Assembly: GCA_032622095.1 (NCBI GenBank)
Contig: CP136062.1
Coordinates: 130,033,282 to 130,097,281 of the forward strand
Direction of reading: 5' to 3'
Length of the DNA stretch: 64,000 nt
DNA from: Siphonodentalium dalli
Lineage: Eukaryota; Mollusca; Scaphopoda; Gadilida; Siphonodentaliidae
The notes below the pieces were generated by a model. The model saw only the letters and a program-made list of their open reading frames with translations. It was not told the origin of the DNA and did no database searches. A program made the position numbers and the translations under genes. Positions 35,725 through 47,850 of this stretch are shown piece after piece. How positions within the stretch are numbered: position 1 is the first letter of the stretch; every line of letters begins with the position of its first letter.

Positions 35725-35802
35725 CATTACAATGTGAAATATTCCATCATGGTTAATGGATTGAGTCTCATTACAATGTGAAACATTCCATACCGATTAA
35801 TG
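35725..35802. repeat. Short duplication, about 42-bp period
   Basis: CTCATTACAATGTGAAAYATTCCAT with a trailing GGTTAATGG/GATTAATGG occurs twice, near 35723 and 35767. Confidence 0.8.
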
Positions 35803-38800
35803 GTGTCCACAGACCCTGACAGACCAGGCAATTCTCCGTGCGTGAACGCACATGAACGCGAATTAAACTACCCACAGGAATTATTTAAACTGACAAATGG
35901 CCCATTTGAATAACCTAAGCCATGTATGTACAATGTAGTTCCACAACGCATCAGTATATAGAAGTTACATACTCTTGGTGCTTCAGAACTGAGATAAACG
36001 CTCTTTATTAATATATATCAGTAATTGAATAACAACGAACGCTCTTTATAGTTCTTGGCCCGACTTTGTCCTGATGCGACTGTTATCTGACATAGATAAT
36101 GCACAATGCTCAAGCATTTGTGTGTTCTTATAACGACCGCGGACGTTCTTTAAGACTACGCAAGGGATTATTTTATGGGTCCTCCCGTCGTAAGTAGAGA
36201 AAATAGAATAAAAACATACACAAAACGACTATCGTAACAGGGACTCAGACATGGCGAGGGGAAATGTTTTGCTTTAGACCATAAGTGGCATATTTTCCAA
36301 CTTTTGGTAAAACGCTTCAACGGAAATGACTATTAGTTGGAAATTTCGAAAAATTCGACCCTGCATGCCCATATGGCTTCTGTGTATATTGTACATGTAT
36401 GGATAAAAAACATAAAAACGTCCAATGCTGAACGCTGAGATAACTTCACCTCGAATGCTGATTGTTGAAAGCTGGTTTAATAATACATGTATTGGACATT
36501 TTAAAATTCCCTTTATCCATAACACAAAAAGTCTAGTTAGAAGTCATTGGACTAAAACAAACATATATTTCACACAAAATGAATAAGGATAGGAAAATCA
36601 AACTAATTTGAATAATTTAACCTATTTTGGTGGTTAATTTTAACCAAAGTTGTGGATGTCGACACCCCCTGTCGCCTGACATATTATAGAAACTAAAAAA
36701 TTTCTTCCACAGGAAGATCGAGTAGGATGGAAAGTATCGAGGGCTGAACTGAAAGTTCGTCAGCAAGTATTAATTAATATCATTTGCAGGTAGTCCTGAA
36801 TATCTTACGAGTAACATGGAAATACAATCAAAATTTCCAACAGTTTATTTATTTATAGAACCTAAATTATGTGTAATTACCCCCACCTCACCCTTTCAGA
36901 GGACTAAAATATGAGAGGACAAAATTGAAAAATTATACCCATGGACGTCGAAATAGTGTGGTTTGGAGGATGTCTCACCGGGGGGGGGGGGGTGTCTCAC
37001 CCTCCCAAAATTGGCCAGTCAAAATATTCAACAGTTCGAAATTACGTACACTCCCGACCAAACCAACACAACAGATATTTCTTAGATTGAAAATACGTGT
37101 GCATATACACGTATAATTCGTAATTATACAACTATTATCTTAGGGCCAAATTACTTGTTGCTTTTATGACAAGATTAGTCATTAGAACACTTTCCCACTG
37201 TCAGTCAAAATTTTAGTCTGAAATTGCCATAATTTGGGATGTTACTTTGAATTGTGTCGATAATTGGAAACTTTCAGGTACCAGTTGGAAAATACCAAAT
37301 CAAGGGGGAGTGTAAATGGGCTCTTTCACATTACAGGTTGACAACAACTTGCCAAATAGGGTGAAAAAAGGTGTTCTTCAAATTACTTTTTATTCGATAA
37401 TTATTGTTAGGAACATCAAACCAAAGTTTCAGAGGAGGAGCAGGTGTATTTTGATTGTTCAGTCTTGGTCTGCAGGATTCGCGCAGAATTTAAAATACTG
37501 AACGACTTTCTAATGGCTGAATTTTTAGTATTATACATCTGTTTCTAGACCAACTCATTTGACACTGAACATTGAAGAGTCAGAGAACATAAATGTCAAA
37601 ATTACTGAAAAAATCTTAGAATTTCGATAATATTTTAATATTTATGTAAATCATATTCATATTCCTTAATGGTTATTCTCTGATAATAGAAATATGCGTA
37701 TAGTTTAGTCGATTTATCCAATTTCGGAACCAAACCCGGAAGTAATTGTTATTGATTTTTGTGTCATTCGATGCGGGGAACACTGTAGATGAACACATCC
37801 AAGATCCAAGAAAATCAAATATGGGGAAAATGTGTAGAGCTCCTCAAAAGGAGACGTTTCTACTAAATGGTCAAATTTGGGATACAGGATTTTGGCACCG
37901 ATTTCATGGTTGATCGGTTGGTAGTAATAAAATGCATGGAATAAGTTATGAACGAGAATAGAGTGACACGGAATAATATACTACAATCACGGCCATGTAA
38001 TGGCTGTCGAAACGGCCGCAACTCAAAGACATGCCCGACGAAAGCAACACACTGGATAACCATATGGGAGTTAAAATGTGAATGGGTAGTATACAAGTAC
38101 GTTGTTCGATATCTTTAAAGGTACATATATCACTAAACATCAATCTGAATAATTTATCGGTCACTGCAACCCAAGGTACATCCAATGATTTACTTCTTTA
38201 AAGTTTGGATTTTCTACTTTTAATACCTCCAACAGTTGGGCCAAAACAATTAATTTCGGTCATGCAATAGACGAAGTAATGTTTGAGTTTCATTCGGCAT
38301 AATGATGAATTATTGAATTTAACGCAGAAACCGAAGTGCATACCCTACGGTATAAATACATTTTACATTTCCGGGATTTTGAACATTTTCCTTGATAACA
38401 AAGCATACACGTATGCCGAAATGCTTATACTGTGATGAAACACTAATCTCACAAATTAAAGAGAAGGTACGCAGTGCATTTTATGTAAAACCAATGTTCA
38501 TTCTGCTACCAATTCAGATTATTATCGGAACATTGTGTTCAAATGCCTTCTGTCCGCACTTTACAACTGGATATGCACAATATTAGTGTGCTGTACATTG
38601 TTGTGTGAAAACATCTTACCACCACACTCACATAGTTGTGCTAACTATCGGGTGGTCAGCGTGTAAAGCTGTTATTTGAGAGTCGCCCATTCACTAACGC
38701 TGTTGTTATTTGTGGTTGTGTGTACAGCAGATATATGTAACTTCAGACATAAGGGATACACAAGTTGCAGAAAAGGTAGTACCTATCGGGTACATGTATA

Positions 38801-40412
38801 ATCAGTTTCTACCACAAAGTATGTAGGCAATTTTAGTTCAGTTTGTAATTTATTGAAGATAATCGATTGGTACTGCTTAGTGTTTTGATAAATTGCGTTC
38901 ATGTTATACCACCATTCAGTCTTGTGATAAAATCAAGTTATTCGTGTTTCATCGTTTTATGAAGCCATCTATGACTAATATTGTCAGAAACGGACACAAG
39001 GAACTGCACTTTTTACCCAGTATTATATGCTTATCTATCAAATAGTTATATAGCAGTGAATTTTGAAAGTTTTCATATTGTATATATATCAAAATAAATG
39101 AACATCTGCCACATTCGTGAGACTGCTCTGAGTTCATATACTTCTGTTTCTAGAAATGGTCACATAATTAATAATACGTCCCTGTTAAATTCAATGCAAC
39201 TGTTTAATAACACATCCCTTGCACAATGCTAGAGGAAACAACATAATTAAAACGGTGTTGTTTCTTGACTTCTGGACGACAAAATATCCAGATTTAATCG
39301 ATCTCTGAAACCATACTCTCGCTTGCTCTCTCCTGAGATATAATTATTATAGATATAATTCGTGCGTCTGATTAAAAATTTCTCTGATACTCTTGAATCA
39401 TTCCTCCTATGATAATTGGAGTGTTTTGTGGGACAGACATTATACAGATATGGTTTACGACTAGATATTTCAATGTATTACTAATGTGGTATATACTAAT
39501 TGACACACCTACCACAGATATTCAGCTTTTTCTGATACCGACGGCCATCAATCATGGACGCCATGTTGAATTGTGAATTTTCCCCAAGATGGCTTTTTGG
39601 ATATATTATTCTGCAGTAAATTCCGCGTCGAATGATATCAGAATCGCTTCAGTAACATGTTATTCCGGGCCCGATGCTAAATCAACCAGACCATTTAGTT
39701 ATGTTACGATATTGCTTGACAAGTTGATGTGCATGCTTCGAGGGTTGTAATATTGAGAACATTTTCAACATTCGACAAATAATTAATCAAAAGGAGCGTT
39801 TTGAAAAATCGCCAATTTCCACTGACTTTTTCTCGGAGAGGACACCATTTTAAAACATTCATTCAATGTAGACACCAGAGTCTTGTAACTCGAGCATAGA
39901 AAGTTTGCCGACATTCATTGCATTGTAATATATTTCAGAGAACTTGAACAGACCTGTCAAACTGAGAAGTGTGAAGATAAACATGTTGAGAATCTTGGAA
40001 ACATGTCTCGACAAATGATAAGTCGGGGAAAATATGTTGTCCTTTAAAAGGTCTTTGTTAATATATGTCTCTGTACTAAATATCACTTTCATGGTCGTGA
40101 TATGGCATAACGACTAAAGCGACGTTAAACTCAATATCAATTATCACTTCCATACTATAAAACAAATATATTTGATTACAAAGCTAATTTTATCAAGTTT
40201 AAATGTAACAATTTATAGTACTCTTGGAGAAGATAACTTTTAAACGGAAAGAATTAACACATATTGTAAAATAACAAGAATGTTTAATTAGTTTAAAACC
40301 ATTACACAGCTATACACATTTTACGAATCCTACTAGCCATAGGTCACATGCCATTCATATGCTATTAGGACTGGTTGAAGGAGAGCGCGAATGCGTTAAA
40401 ACCCGGTGGTCA
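35803..40412. other. Long gap: no gene recognised
   Basis: About 4.6 kb of AT-rich sequence. CGCTCTTTA occurs at 35999 and 36040 (41 bp apart), the reverse complement of the paired interior words of the TTAA MITEs. A run of 13 G lies at 36980-36992. Short open frames (for example 38392-38586, 39859-40092 minus) show no domain. Confidence 0.5.
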
Positions 40413-40431
40413 TGTGGTGGTGGTGGTGGTG
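40413..40431. repeat. (GGT)6 microsatellite
   Basis: TGGTGGTGG... run of six GGT units. Confidence 0.9.
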
Positions 40432-40591
40432 GTAGCATATTGATAGCTGTCAACTTTCTACTCGCAAATCACAATAAAACAAAACATATAGCTCAATTTC
40501 CATATTAACATAGAAAAATGTGTGCAGCCAGACAAACAGTACACTCTGACTAACACCTGAGTCACACATTCACTTAGGTTCTGTCATATTT

Positions 40592-41160
40592 ATACCCCCG
40601 CAACGAAGTTAGTGGGGTATACTGGAATCAGCTTGTCCGTCCGTCGTCTGTCCGTGGACACAAATTTGTCCGGAGTTTTTCTCAGTCGCTTTTTTGATCA
40701 ATTTCCGTGAAACTTGGCACAGATATCAACCACTATGGGAACCTGCGATTATGACGTCTGTCGGACTTTTTTTGGTGGAGTATCCCCCTTTTTTAACTTA
40801 GAAATTTTTGTAACATGCATAATTTTGTCCGAGCTTTTATTCCTACATATTAAGGTCAATGTTTTTTAATCTTGGCACTGATATTTAGTACCACGGGGAC
40901 CTGTGCACCTGAGATTATGATGTCTGTCCGACTTTTTGTGTGGAGTTATTCCCCTTTTTCGACTAAAACTTTAATTCCTACATTTACCTATATTCGGTCA
41001 ATAGGTTTAAGATTAGGGTTAGGGTTGTGCACCTACAATGGGAACTGTTATTTTATTATTTAACTAAATGTTTACTGACATGTGAAACATCTTAGTATTT
41101 TAAAAACACGTGTGTATCCTTAGTCCCATTGGGACAGTCACACCTCTAGTTTCACTCTGT
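40592..41160. repeat. Dispersed repeat starting CCCCCGCAACGAAGTTAGTG
   Basis: ATACCCCCGCAACGAAGTTA followed by GTGGGGTATACTGGAATCAG and runs of TCCGTCCGTC is a sequence type I associate with interspersed repeats of many marine invertebrates. Internally ATTATGANGTCTGTC, GACTTTTT and GGAGTATCCCCCTTTTT / GGAGTTATTCCCCTTTTT recur about 180 bp apart (40750 and 40912). The end is taken at CCCATTGGGACAGTCACACC. Family not named. Confidence 0.6.
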
Positions 41161-42757
41161 TCGCCACCCAGTGGTTATGCTATGTGAATGACAGAAAACT
41201 TGGCCCTACTACTTACATGAAATTGGTAAATTACCCAATGTAATCAATGTATACATTTAATGCATCAGAGTAAAAATTCATTGTTGACATGAAAATGACT
41301 CTCGCGATGTATTGCTTAATCCACTAACATACATGTCAACTTGGCAGTGACGCATTCAACACATGTATGACCATTAGCTAGTTCGTTTGCAGAAATTATT
41401 GGTAAAAAAAAGATAATCGGAATCGGATATAACAAAGGTCCTTGCTGACATAGAGCCGGATTTCTGTTTTGGCTTTACGTAGCAAACGACTCTATTCTCT
41501 GGCCAGAAATAGGAGTTCTTGATTGTGCGTGCCATAAACTACATCTTAACATCTTCGTGTATTTCATCTTTGCAAATGCCTTCTCCTGTAAAATGGACAA
41601 TGTAATCCATATCAGCTCACACTAATTAATGTTCGTTTTGTCCAGACTTTGTACATAATTAGTTGTACTATCAGGGGGGGGGGGGGGGGGGGGTGAAAAA
41701 AAGCTATTTTTTCCGCAACTAAAAAAAAAAATTCCTGCTTGTTTTTTTAGTGTTTTGGCAATGAGTTGGGCTTCAAAACCACTTTGAATGAGAGAAATAA
41801 TGTAATTCTAACTGGTAAACTGACTGCAGGCAGTTATCGTGTTGTATTTTGTTGCAAATTTTGAAATCCTATTTGGCCGCTGGCAGCCATGTTTTTTTGG
41901 CCGAATGACCTCAAAATGACTCATTCCTATTTACATGTCCATGTTAACATCCATGATAAATAGTATGCACATAAATTCATATACAGCTGTTTACAGTGAA
42001 TTTCCCACCGCAAATCTCTGTTTTAGTGTTAAAAGGGGGGTGGGTGTCAAAAAATGGTCGGAAAAAACTGCCGAAAACGGAAAAAAATTTGGCGGTGGGG
42101 GTGGGTGGGTACAAAAAATGATCGAAAGGGAAAAAATGCCATACGTGCCTGAAGTTTTTTTCCGACCCCCCCCCCCCTGGTACTATGGTGAATATTTTCA
42201 AGGTACTCTAATAAACTTTTCATTGATGTTAAAGAATTTCCATACCGTATTTACTTGGGACATTAGTCACATTACTTGTATTTAATGTATTAGCCTTGGA
42301 CGAGGACTCGAACAAAAGTGACATGATAAAACTATATGCTGGAGCATCATCGTCACATGTACATTTTTAGCTATCGACCAAACATCGTACCGTATTACAT
42401 CATATTACTACAGACATTAGTTTGCAACTTGCATAGGCTTATTGTTTGCAATCAAGGTCAAATGCGCAAACATAGATGGAATTTAATTCGATTTTTTCTT
42501 TGTGATAATTTGGATCTAAATGCATATGCTAACATGTTAAGAACCCATGCACCAATCACTCCAAAAATCACACAAAACCAGGCCCCTATTCGAATACCGT
42601 ACTGCGGTACATTATCTGAAGTAGAAATGATAACATTTGTTCAATGTGCACAATCTTCGCTAGACTAGTATGCACTAATCATACATGTACGTCTTAGATG
42701 AGAAGCACTGTGTAATTGAGAGCTTGGAATTAATGGTGCATGTTTAAAGACCACGAC
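41161..42757. other. Gap with long G and C homopolymers
   Basis: No gene recognised. G20 at 41674-41693 and C12 at 42166-42177. 42030-42180 is rich in GGTGGGTG and AAAAAA runs and gives spurious open frames on both strands. A 110-residue frame at 42336-42668 has no recognisable domain. Confidence 0.5.
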
Positions 42758-43529
42758 CAGGGCCCTGTACAATGGACCATAATAATTGTAATCACAAGGT
42801 TAAGGGAGGTACACAGGAGGCGGGCAAGTGCAATAGACCACTGTATTGTAATAATGTAGATTATACCCGTGTGCTTGTGGGCTCATTGCCGATGGGTGAT
42901 TGGGTTTGATTAGAATGGCATTCACACTGCGGCAATCAAGCGATTGTCTCGTGGTAAACAACCTAAAGTCTGTATTGGAGTATTGACCAATTATGACATT
43001 CGTGCAGGGACGTTGTTAGAGGGTCTACTTTGGGGGTACACAACTTGGAGTTTAAACCTGCACCTGAGACCTTCTAGCTTCGTCTCTTGTACATATTATC
43101 AATAGAATACTGCAGCGATTCTGAATGACAAACCAACTTGAAATTGAAATACATCGTACGGCTTGAATTGTTGGAACAGACGACAGCCATTGATGAAATA
43201 TAACACAATGCACGAACGGTTGCGGTGTACTCACTGAGCGATTATTTAAAGGATACCGATTACCACTAATCAAATTGAACACGGCCCACCCATGCACTAG
43301 CGATAACATATCAATGAGTGCTCCGAGGAATAATTGTTTTCATTGGTCAATCAAGTCACATGTGAAAAACTTATTATTTTATTGGTCACCATGCATGTGA
43401 ACGCGGAATTACAAGAAGTCGCCTATACACTGTTAGAATAAGAGTGGAGGTCTATGGTAATCGACACCTTTTGTGTGCCCCACAGAAGCTTGTGATTACA
43501 ATAATTGTGTTCTATAGTATAGGCCCCTG
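42758..43529. mobile_element. hAT-like MITE candidate (772 bp) with diverged TIRs
   Basis: The left end CAGGGCCCTGTACAATGGAC is matched inverted at the right by CAGGGGCCTATACTATAGAA. The shared block AATTGTAATCACAAG follows in both, and a subterminal ATAGACC block lies at similar depth. Total TIR is about 60 bp, roughly 70% alike. CAGGG termini are typical of hAT transposons, but no 8-bp target duplication survives. The interior lacks a transposase. Confidence 0.65.
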
Positions 43530-43699
43530 GCTGTTAATTGGTAGCTCCGCAGCCCACCTCCCACCATAATGCAAACTATATGAATAGATCCACATGATCA
43601 TATATTAATTTGCTCGGGATTCGAAACATGAGATACTTGTTTCAGCTTAACGTTAGTTCTCCAGGTGTAGTATACATGACAACCTGCTGAATAAATTGT

Positions 43700-43701
<2 letters not shown>

Positions 43702-43771
<70 letters not shown>
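43702..43771. repeat. (AT)35 microsatellite
   Basis: About 70 bp of uninterrupted AT dinucleotides; produces a meaningless repetitive open frame on the minus strand. Confidence 0.97.
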
Positions 43772-43775
<4 letters not shown>

Positions 43776-45374
43776 TCATACAATGAGATTGAGTTAGAAT
43801 CCACACATAGTCGCAGAAATATACCACAAGAGCAGATTACACATTAGCTGTATGTGGAAGCAACCATATGACATGTCAGTCTCTGGCCAATACGACAGGT
43901 ATCAACCTTTTAAACGGTCATTGTCAAACAACCAATTAATAACATAGCATGACGAAAAATACATGCAATTGAACTACTTACCCATTTTCACATGTTTCCA
44001 ATTTTCCAACTGGCTAATGTTGCCACACTTTCCAATCCCTTTCTGATAGCTGTGATAGAATCATGACAGGTTACGTATCCGCAGCTTTCCATTTGAACTA
44101 ACTTGGACACATTCTGGGCGGCTCTCGAACAATGTCTTCATTTGGGGTGTACATAAATCTTCGCTCAAACCTTTCGAACTTCTTTGCTGTTGTCGGGATT
44201 ACGTTGTGTCCAATTTTAGTTCAAAGTTTTATTGCAGAATTGAAACAATTCAGAATAATTACTTATGCTGACAGTTCTTCTGATTACAGCCTTTGTATAG
44301 CTCCACATTTGACAATGGCGGCAAGTCCATCAGATACATTCTTACCATGCGATGCCTCGAAGTAGTGGTGGTTAATCTTGATATTGAGATATGCAGGCCT
44401 CAGATTAATGCCAGTAAAACAATGCCTTGGTCGATATTGATGTGCGCAGCAATCAGAAAACTCCTGAATGGACGTTATTCCAATTTCAGCAATTAACAGT
44501 TTATACGAAACTCGTAGGAAATAGTAAACAGCAAAGTTGTCATCAGAAATGGGACACAACATGGGTTATTCTCCCAAGAGTATCAGAAGCATTCACATAT
44601 CATAACTGGATGGGCGGTAGCCTGGTGGATGCCCAGTGGGCACCTTGTACCTCCTCGTGGGTCACAGATATATGTAGTGATATGAAAGATCCATGATAAC
44701 TGCTGCTTATTTAGCTGGGATATTCTCTTTTGCATATTTTAATTGATTCAGTTGTCACTGTGCTCGGAATAAATGACCATATAAATTATGAACATCATCT
44801 TTGAGTTGTTTTGCCAAATCCTCGATTTGCAGAGTAATGGTAACTAACTCCGTGATCTACCCTTGAGTCCCTTTCAATCCCCTTGTCTGCGAACTCTATA
44901 CTAACACGTTGCCACTCTGACACACAACTTTCTTCTTTCCGTTTAGAACACAAACTATTTGACACTTTCTCTTTAATCCTGTAAACACCTCATTTCCACA
45001 TTTACCTTCGATGCATGTTTAATTGTGAAGTTGTATCCACTTTCATGGTCCCAGAACGGTCACATTCGGCGGCTCAGAAGTCGTACATTCCTAGGTTTGG
45101 GAGAGATTAACTTCACATACCCAATACTGATATTTGGGTAGTTATCGTGAAATCGTTGATAACATGTTGTGTGGGAACATTCAAGGAGATGTAATAGAAG
45201 TCATTTCTAAACGCGTTTTAACGGCAGTGGTCTTGAAACATATGATGACCACCGAAATTGACGAACAAGAGAATTAGTGGTTGTGGGTATCCTAGACTTT
45301 ATCCACTCCCTGGAGTAAGAACGCTACGTCTTGATACACATCCATGTTTTCTAAGTTATGCCCAACGTTTTGGA
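43772..45374. other. Gap: no supported gene
   Basis: Overlapping short frames on both strands at 44130-44700. The plus frame ending near 44696 (HNWMGGSLVDAQWAP, TDICSDMKDP) was examined as a possible lectin fragment but lacks the expected motifs. Confidence 0.45.
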
Positions 45375-45656
45375 AAGTTTCGATTATCGGTTATTGTTTT
45401 GCAGACTGGATAGATGTTTGGTTTCAAACTATTTTCAGTACCTCTATTACCCAGGATTAGCTGACGCGCTGTCGTAAATGTGTTTGTTGTTGTTGCAAAT
45501 ATTACATTGGTGATAACAATGGCTCTTGATTTTGGAGTGCCATGCAGCGTGAATACTATATTTCTCTTATTACGTCTCATTTATCAAGTGTTCTTATTGG
45601 TCGTACCACTTTGCGTTCCGAGTTTACTGTTTTCTTTCTTTCCTGATCTTGTCTCA
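45375..45656. repeat. Unclassified dispersed repeat, copy 2
   Basis: Second copy, same orientation, of the repeat at 6849-7139, with small indels. On the minus strand the FTLHGTPKSRAIVITNV stretch is conserved, M to I just after it. Confidence 0.75.
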
Positions 45657-46201
45657 TTTTGAAACAATTATTCTGAGATGACATTTTCTTTCGAGATACA
45701 TCTTCATTCTAAAATATTCCTTCTTCATCTCAGACATTTCTTTAATTTTGTTGTTCTCGGATGCTAACTTGCAGCTGTTTCTTCACTTTTTTTTCCTGTC
45801 GTTGCTTGCTTTTAGTCTGGTTCCAATTTCCTCTGACTTCATCTCTTCAAATGTTATTACCAGGTATAGTTATTTCTTTTCCTGGCAGCATTGTTTTCTA
45901 ACACTTTGTATTTCACATGAATTGAATCTGCATTTCTTTCGGTACTCTGTTGCAGTGCTGACATCTTGTGCTTATGATGGATTGAGACAACTTCGTCGGC
46001 AGTAATTTTACCCATTTTAATTTAACTTTTAGCATCTCATACTAATACAAGATTCAACCTGCAGTGAGAAAATGGTATCCGGGTAATATAAATACTAGAG
46101 TATTGTCTGTCAAAATCGACGTCATTTTATGTATACAACTCATTCGGTGCATGTCTAAATATGTTATAATCTCCACAGAGCAATCGCTTTCGACACAGTT
46201 C
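45657..46201. other. Pyrimidine-rich flank of the repeat
   Basis: The plus strand is rich in T and C. On the minus strand short stretches read like charged coiled coil (EEMKSEEIGTRLKASNDRKK, then KIKEMSEMKK in another frame), which may be the coding remnant of the same unidentified element. No start, splice site or full frame. Confidence 0.4.
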
Positions 46202-46205
46202 TTAA

Positions 46206-46717
46206 AGATACGGGCGGCGTTGGCGGTGGTTATGCTCTTAAAATATTCAGCTCCGTCAAAAACCGCCATAAACAGAAAGAATAGTAAAATATAGACAGAC
46301 TTGGTTCTTTTCCAATCAGAAATATGGCATAAACAGTATGTTATTGTCAAATGTTTCCTTTGTTATGTAAACAAAAGCCAAAAACGTTACAGAACCTGGC
46401 TTTTGTTTATAGATCGGGATATGGTAAAAATAAAGAGTGTTATTTGTTACTGTTTTCCTGATATGGAAAAAATAAAGAGCGTTTATATCATTTATGTGTG
46501 ATTAGCCAATAGAATTGCGCTGTTATGTAAACAAGCAAAACTTCTGTAACACGAGCAGGTTCTTGTTTACGTACACGACGTCTTAACGACAATATAATAT
46601 TTACGTGATGATTATGTTTGGCATATGAACAAAACTATATATATTTTAATATTCCTTCTGTTGATGGCGATTTGAACAAATATGAATATTTAAGACATAA
46701 GTCAGCCGTTCGTGCCT
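46206..46717. mobile_element. TTAA-flanked MITE, copy D (512 bp)
   Basis: Same family and orientation as 4166-4659, more diverged. TTAA at 46202-46205 and 46718-46721; ends AGATACGGGCGGCGTTGGCGG and ...GCCGTTCGTGCCT. The outer subterminal hairpin stems GGCGGT/ACCGCC are conserved although the loop has changed. Paired words TAAAGAGTG (46432) and TAAAGAGCG (46474). Confidence 0.85.
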
Positions 46718-46721
46718 TTAA

Positions 46722-47106
46722 CACATAAGGCAGGGATTAATCCATAATTTGTTTTTAAATGTAAAATCAATTTTCAGATCGTCAGTGAACATGTTTATAA
46801 CCTGACACAACTACATTGTTTGCGTACAACGTTTACTGTGGTGTAATGGGGATAAATGCTCTCCAAACGCTCTTTATATACTGAAAATCTGAACACTGTT
46901 ACAGACAAATAGACACACACACCCTAAACACTTGTGTTATATATAACAAGCTCCATTTTAAAAATTAAATTTGTTAAAATCAATATTTGGACAAACTTAA
47001 CGCCGTTATGACCTCCGTTATGGTACCCCTAGTCACCACACCAAATTTGGTTGAAATCGGTTTAGGGGTCGGGAAGAAAAATCCAGACAGATATATATAT
47101 ATACTA
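46722..47106. other. Gap: repeat flank
   Basis: 46930-47100 (ending CCAGACAGATATATATATAT) has the look of a repeat tail leading into the tandem array. An AAACGCTCTTTATA word lies near 46866. Confidence 0.45.
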
Positions 47107-47640
47107 GCAGGGTGACCCGACTTCGTCCTGGCTGTTTCCCCCTCTGCTTTCATCCTTCAAAAGGCGCGATTTGACCTTGAATTTACCATTTTGAAGGTCA
47201 GGGTCACGATTTGACCCGTCGAAAACACTCGGCTGATTTCGTCCGTCGAAAGGCGCGATTTGACCATTTTGAAGGTCAAGGTCAGGTCGGCGTAACGATT
47301 TGACCCGTCCAAAACACTCCCCGGGCAAAAGTACCCCTATGTATCAAATTTCGTCGAAAGGCGCTATTTGACCTTGAAGGTCAATGTCAGATCGGGGTCA
47401 CGATTTGAACGTCCAAAACACTCCACGGACAAAAGTACCCCTAGGTATCAAATTTCGTCGAAATCCATCCGAAAGGCGCGATTTGACCTTGATTTTGAAT
47501 GTCAGGTCGGGGTCACGATTTGATTCGTCCAAAACACTTCCCGGACAAAAGTACCCATAGGTATCAAATTTCGTCGAAATCCGTCCGGCAGTTTTCCCGG
47601 CCATTGCTAACAAACAGACAGACAGAAGTCACAAAAATAT
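47107..47640. repeat. Tandem array of about 115-bp units
   Basis: Starts GGGTGACCCGACTTCGTC. Units contain GGCGCGATTTGACC, GGTCACGATTTGA, CGTCCAAAACACT, GGACAAAAGTACCC and TATCAAATTTCGTCG, repeated about four times with small differences. The end CCGTCCGGCAGTTTTCCCGG followed by ACAAACAGACAGACAGA is like tails of non-LTR retroelements or related repeats in many invertebrates. Open frames inside are by-products. Confidence 0.85.
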
Positions 47641-47684
47641 ATGTTGGATTGATAACTACTGATATATATTGACTCCCCAGCTGG

Positions 47685-47850
47685 CCAGATATCCTGCCCG
47701 ACCCGATACCATATGCTATTAATATCTTGGGCAGCACTAGGCGCTGGCTTTTCTCTTACCCGATACCATAAGGAAGTTTGGGCAGCACGTCCACTTCTCA
47801 TGCGCTGGCCAGATATCTTGCCCCAACTGATACCATAAGAAATTGAAAGT
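47685..47850. repeat. Imperfect tandem repeat, about 65 bp x 3
   Basis: GCTGGCCAGATATCYTGCCC, CCCGATACCATA and TTGGGCAGCAC recur in order roughly every 55-75 bp. Confidence 0.75.

Noticed and set aside
43598-43804. Open frame with a long YIYIYI run
   Set aside because: Produced by the (AT)35 microsatellite.
44427-44696. Possible second C-type lectin fragment (HNWMGG, DICSDMKDP)
   Set aside because: No EPN/QPD, WND or cysteine spacing, and no splice sites in the right phase.
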